Part shown: in pieces, positions 26,281 to 28,909 of the stretch
How positions within the stretch are numbered: position 1 is the first letter of the stretch
How the letters are laid out: every line of letters begins with the position of its first letter
Source of the DNA: a virus
DNA: 28,909 nucleotides
Virus record (IMG/VR): IMGVR_UViG_3300034101_003382
Location: 1-28,909 of that record
Direction: 5' to 3' (one strand)
The notes under the pieces: model-generated
Databases searched by the model: none
Seen by the model: only the letters and a program-made list of their open reading frames with translations
What the model was told of the DNA's origin: nothing
Made by a program: the position numbers and the translations under genes

Positions 26281-27485
26281 GTATTAATATAACAGAAGAT
26301 TGTCCACAAAGATGTCCAATATCAACAAAATATAGTTGTGATACCTTTGGTCGTTGTTTTGAAAGTGATACTGGGCCATATAACAAACTGAGCGATTGTC
26401 ACGATGCTATACTAAGAGGATATTGCGGATCACCAAAACCAACTAATACTCCAGGCCCAACCTCTACTCCAGAACCAACGTCGCCTCCTCCCAATGTTGG
26501 AGTTAATTCAGCAAATTATAATGCTCTGGCAGAGTGGGGTGGCTATAAAGGCAAAGTAACCACAGTTGGTACTAATGGTGGACCAAGTTATTATGGTACT
26601 TACGACCAAAATGGTAATGTAAGAGAAATAATACAATATAATTATACTATTACAGTAACTAAAGGTGGCGGATATGCAGATAATGTACTTACGATGGTAT
26701 CTTTTTATCAAAATAATGTTGGAGGAACTCTAATAACTTTTCGTAATAGTTTTAATTCAATAACAATATATGGAAATTATGATGGATTTAGATTATGTAT
26801 ATGTCCAGCATCTAATCCGGGATCAGCATTACCAGTTAATACATCTCGTTTTTGTTTAGTTGGAGATGAACGAAATAATAATGATTTTAATAATTTGGGA
26901 TCAGTTTCATTACCATATTATATAGGAAAATATCCTGTCACAAATTGTGAGTATGTTGAATTTTTAAATAGCGTTGCCAGATATGACATAACTAATTATG
27001 CTTCACAATTATACATAACCTCTACAGTACAAGCGGTTATACAAAACTATGGTATAGTACGAACAGGATCACCAGGAAACTACTCATACTCTGTTAAATC
27101 TGGCTATGAAAATAAACCAGTTATAGCCGTATCATATTTGAATGCTGTAAGATATTGTAATTGGTTAAGTCTAGGAAAACCATCTGTTTTGGCGGTATCA
27201 GCACTTAATGGTGTGTTAAATGGTACTACTACACCATATTATATTGGTGGGTCAATAAGTATTCCTACTATTACTAATAATTTTCAAGCACATTTATATA
27301 CTCTACCAACAGAAAGTCAGTGGTATAAAGCAGCATATTATGATCCTACAAAAGCATATAAATATAATACTTTTGCAACCCAGGTAAAAACATCACCTGT
27401 GGCTGGACAAATATCTGCTCCTTCAACAATAACAGCAAATTCTAACGGAGACGGACCAGAGCCTATAAATTACAATTGTCCATAA
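26277..27485 (+). CDS. FGE/SUMF1-fold protein with swapped halves
   Basis: 402 residues. Residues 1-50 are a Cys-rich module; 51-75 a Pro/Thr linker (PKPTNTPGPTSTPEPTSPPP). Residues 76-175 match the C-terminal half of the FGE-sulfatase domain (NSANYN, YGTYDQNGNVREI, GGGY, YDGFRLC); 185-360 match its N-terminal half (YYIGKYPVTNCEYVEFLNSVA, VSYLNAVRYCNWLS, LPTESQWYKAAYYDP). The order is thus reversed relative to normal FGE. The usual catalytic Cys after the GGS region is absent, so enzyme activity is unlikely; a C-type-lectin-like binding role, as in phage receptor-binding proteins, is more likely. ATGA-coupled to the actin-like gene. Confidence 0.75.
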   Translation: MSINITEDCPQRCPISTKYSCDTFGRCFESDTGPYNKLSDCHDAILRGYCGSPKPTNTPGPTSTPEPTSPPPNVGVNSANYNALAEWGGYKGKVTTVGTNGGPSYYGTYDQNGNVREIIQYNYTITVTKGGGYADNVLTMVSFYQNNVGGTLITFRNSFNSITIYGNYDGFRLCICPASNPGSALPVNTSRFCLVGDERNNNDFNNLGSVSLPYYIGKYPVTNCEYVEFLNSVARYDITNYASQLYITSTVQAVIQNYGIVRTGSPGNYSYSVKSGYENKPVIAVSYLNAVRYCNWLSLGKPSVLAVSALNGVLNGTTTPYYIGGSISIPTITNNFQAHLYTLPTESQWYKAAYYDPTKAYKYNTFATQVKTSPVAGQISAPSTITANSNGDGPEPINYNCP

Positions 27486-27503
27486 AGATTTACTAAGGAA
27501 TAA

Positions 27504-27512
27504 GGTGTTATT
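27504..27512 (+). promoter_or_regulatory. Weak class 2-like motif GGTGTTATT
   Basis: TAAGGTGTTATTGTG lies directly before the GTG start at 27513. It partly overlaps the ribosome-binding region (AAGG), so it could be chance. Confidence 0.25.
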
Positions 27513-28909
27513 GTGATCAATCAATTATTATTTAATAGTCTAGAAAATAGCCCTGGTTCTACAAATATTAAACCAACAGTTAGGCTTTTTGATACTGATA
27601 TAGCATCTATTGTTGGACCAACTCCTTTTGTAGACATATCTCGTTCTTTTGAAAGTGATGATAATACATATTCTATAACATTAACTGGTAAAATAGCACC
27701 AATAGGTAGTGGTAGTATTACTTCTATAGCTTCCGGTATTAAAAATTTAGAAGGATTATTACAAAAATGCAAATTAGGACCATTCCAAATACTATGTAAT
27801 AATGTTGAAATTTATGGTGCTAGTGGAGTATCAGTAAAACAATTTCAAGTAGATAAAAACGATAATAATTGGGTAAGATTTGCTGATTTTTCAATAACGC
27901 TAGAGCAAAAACTGCCAACAATTAGCGGAGCAACCATATATGATTATGTAGAAAGCAAATCTGATATATGGACTATAGAACAATTAGAGGATGCTCAATA
28001 TCATTCTTTCATGATTGGTACAGCAAATAATAGTGGACCAGAATATTTATCTAGAAATATGAAGCCTACAGAGCCATCGACCAATGCTCCACGACCGCGA
28101 CAAGCCGTTCAGGGTGGCTCTATTACTAATAGTCAAGATGACTTGCAAGTCCATCATGCTGCTCAATATAGAATAACAAGAAGACTATCTGCTAGAGGCC
28201 TACCCATTATTCCGAGTGGAAATTCAAGCAGATGTATAACAAGCTCTGCTGAAGTTGGAGCTATAAAATTAAATAATGCTAAATTGTGGGTAGAAAATGA
28301 AGCATCAAAAAATATATCTAGTTCAAGAATATTAAATCCGGGCTCTCGTTTGCCATTAAATCAATCGAATAGTACTACAGGAATGATACAAGTTCCTGCT
28401 GCAACTCATTTGTATAATCATATAAGAACAGTGTCAGCCGATTTATATAGTGGCACATACGAATTGAATGATTCTTGGTTAGCTATGCCCACAGGCATTA
28501 ATCATACTGAAAAATATACAATAGAATGTTCTACTTCAGAGAATTTTACAAAAACCATAAGAGTTGTAGGAAATATTAATGGATTAACTAAACATGAGCC
28601 TGAGCATCATCTTAACAACGATTCTTTTTTTAAGAAAAATCCTAATCCTAACAACAATACTCTGCAAGTAAATGTTAGTGGAGGATCAAAATATAGCAGT
28701 ATTACTGCTTCTGGTCCTCATAGTCTAGCAAGTGCTAGTGGTCAACAATCATTATCTACGAATATTAATCAAAGTAAATATACAAATGCTTTAGATGCAT
28801 GGAACAAAGATATAAAACCATATCTATATCGAAGAGCATGTTTGGGAATTAATACTGGTGATAGAAACCCTAGATCTCCTACTCTAAAACAAGACCCAAT
28901 AGGAAACAT
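27513..28909 (+). CDS. Probable virion/tail protein (3' partial)
   Basis: An open frame of 465 codons from GTG 27513 to the window end, with no stop. The GTG follows AAGGAA/AAGG sites and no ATG fits better. The product INQLLFNSLENSPGSTNIKP... is rich in Ser, Asn, Thr and Gly. Its first 170 residues look like a baseplate or tail domain (VDISRSFESDDNTYSITLTGKI, LEGLLQKCKLGPFQI, NWVRFADFSITLEQ); SDIWTIEQ also recalls structural proteins. Without homologues the exact role is uncertain. It follows the FGE-fold gene in the same direction. Confidence 0.6.
   Translation, partial: MINQLLFNSLENSPGSTNIKPTVRLFDTDIASIVGPTPFVDISRSFESDDNTYSITLTGKIAPIGSGSITSIASGIKNLEGLLQKCKLGPFQILCNNVEIYGASGVSVKQFQVDKNDNNWVRFADFSITLEQKLPTISGATIYDYVESKSDIWTIEQLEDAQYHSFMIGTANNSGPEYLSRNMKPTEPSTNAPRPRQAVQGGSITNSQDDLQVHHAAQYRITRRLSARGLPIIPSGNSSRCITSSAEVGAIKLNNAKLWVENEASKNISSSRILNPGSRLPLNQSNSTTGMIQVPAATHLYNHIRTVSADLYSGTYELNDSWLAMPTGINHTEKYTIECSTSENFTKTIRVVGNINGLTKHEPEHHLNNDSFFKKNPNPNNNTLQVNVSGGSKYSSITASGPHSLASASGQQSLSTNINQSKYTNALDAWNKDIKPYLYRRACLGINTGDRNPRSPTLKQDPIGN

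Noticed and set aside
26508-27485. Diversity-generating retroelement variable region in the FGE-fold gene
   Set aside because: The fold fits, but no reverse transcriptase or template repeat is in the window and Asn-rich codons are expected from AT bias.
1-28909. CRISPR array, insertion sequence or attachment site
   Set aside because: No regular repeats with spacers, no transposase and no duplicated tRNA end were found by reading both strands.

Overview
The window is a stretch of an AT-rich, densely coding genome that is almost certainly a large tailed bacteriophage. The strongest evidence is an adjacent rIIA/rIIB pair, backed by flavin-dependent thymidylate synthase, UV-damage endonuclease, ATP-dependent DNA ligase, a primase-polymerase, several homing-type endonucleases, phage tRNA and tmRNA genes and a putative virion protein. 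Nearly all genes lie on the plus strand, overlap by a few bases (ATGA, TAATG) and have AGGAG-type ribosome binding sites. The host cannot be fixed from sequence. A tRNA-Leu(UAA) group I intron of the type known from cyanobacteria and plastids, and RNA genes that do not encode CCA, make a cyanobacterial link worth testing, but this is only a hint.

Layout. 1-2026: end of thyX, a converging frameshifted HNH endonuclease, a small protein and a glycosyltransferase-like protein. 2054-5677: uvsE, a deaminase-like protein, zinc-ribbon proteins and small unknowns. 5693-6667: an RNA and small-membrane-protein segment with tRNA-Ile(UAU), two small membrane proteins and a complete tmRNA. 6676-8461: endonuclease VII-like protein abutting the tmRNA, two glycosyltransferases, a DUF6356-like membrane protein. 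8526-12488: ligase, HNH, nucleotidyltransferase-fold protein, HhH-GPD-like glycosylase, second HNH. 12485-13990: small proteins, PspC-like membrane protein, metallophosphoesterase. 13987-15207: small putative helix-turn-helix (HTH) protein, a long RNA stem, intron-bearing tRNA-Leu(UAA), and an HNH gene converging on it with no spacer. 15285-17781: small unknowns, methyltransferase, kinase-like protein, coiled-coil and membrane proteins. 17840-24895: rIIA, rIIB, tRNA-like element, primase-polymerase, unknowns, a zinc-ribbon plus RuvA-domain-III-like protein directly before RuvB, then a strong terminator. 24956-28909: membrane-anchored small protein, actin/Hsp70-fold ATPase, a protein with the two halves of an FGE (formylglycine-generating enzyme)/SUMF1 fold in swapped order, and the start of a probable virion protein.

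Two promoter classes can be read by eye. Class 1 is a near-perfect sigma70 promoter (TTGACA, 16-17 bases, TATAAT-like) whose spacer usually carries CCGATA; it precedes uvsE, ligase, HhH-GPD, rIIA and other replication, repair or takeover genes. Class 2 is a GGTGTAT-type motif with no -35, found before homing endonucleases, membrane proteins and the actin-like operon. Codon use seems to split the same way: class 1 genes favour AAG, ATT and CTT, class 2 genes AAA, ATA and TTA. This suggests early and later expression programmes, with the tRNA-Ile(UAU) serving the ATA-rich set.
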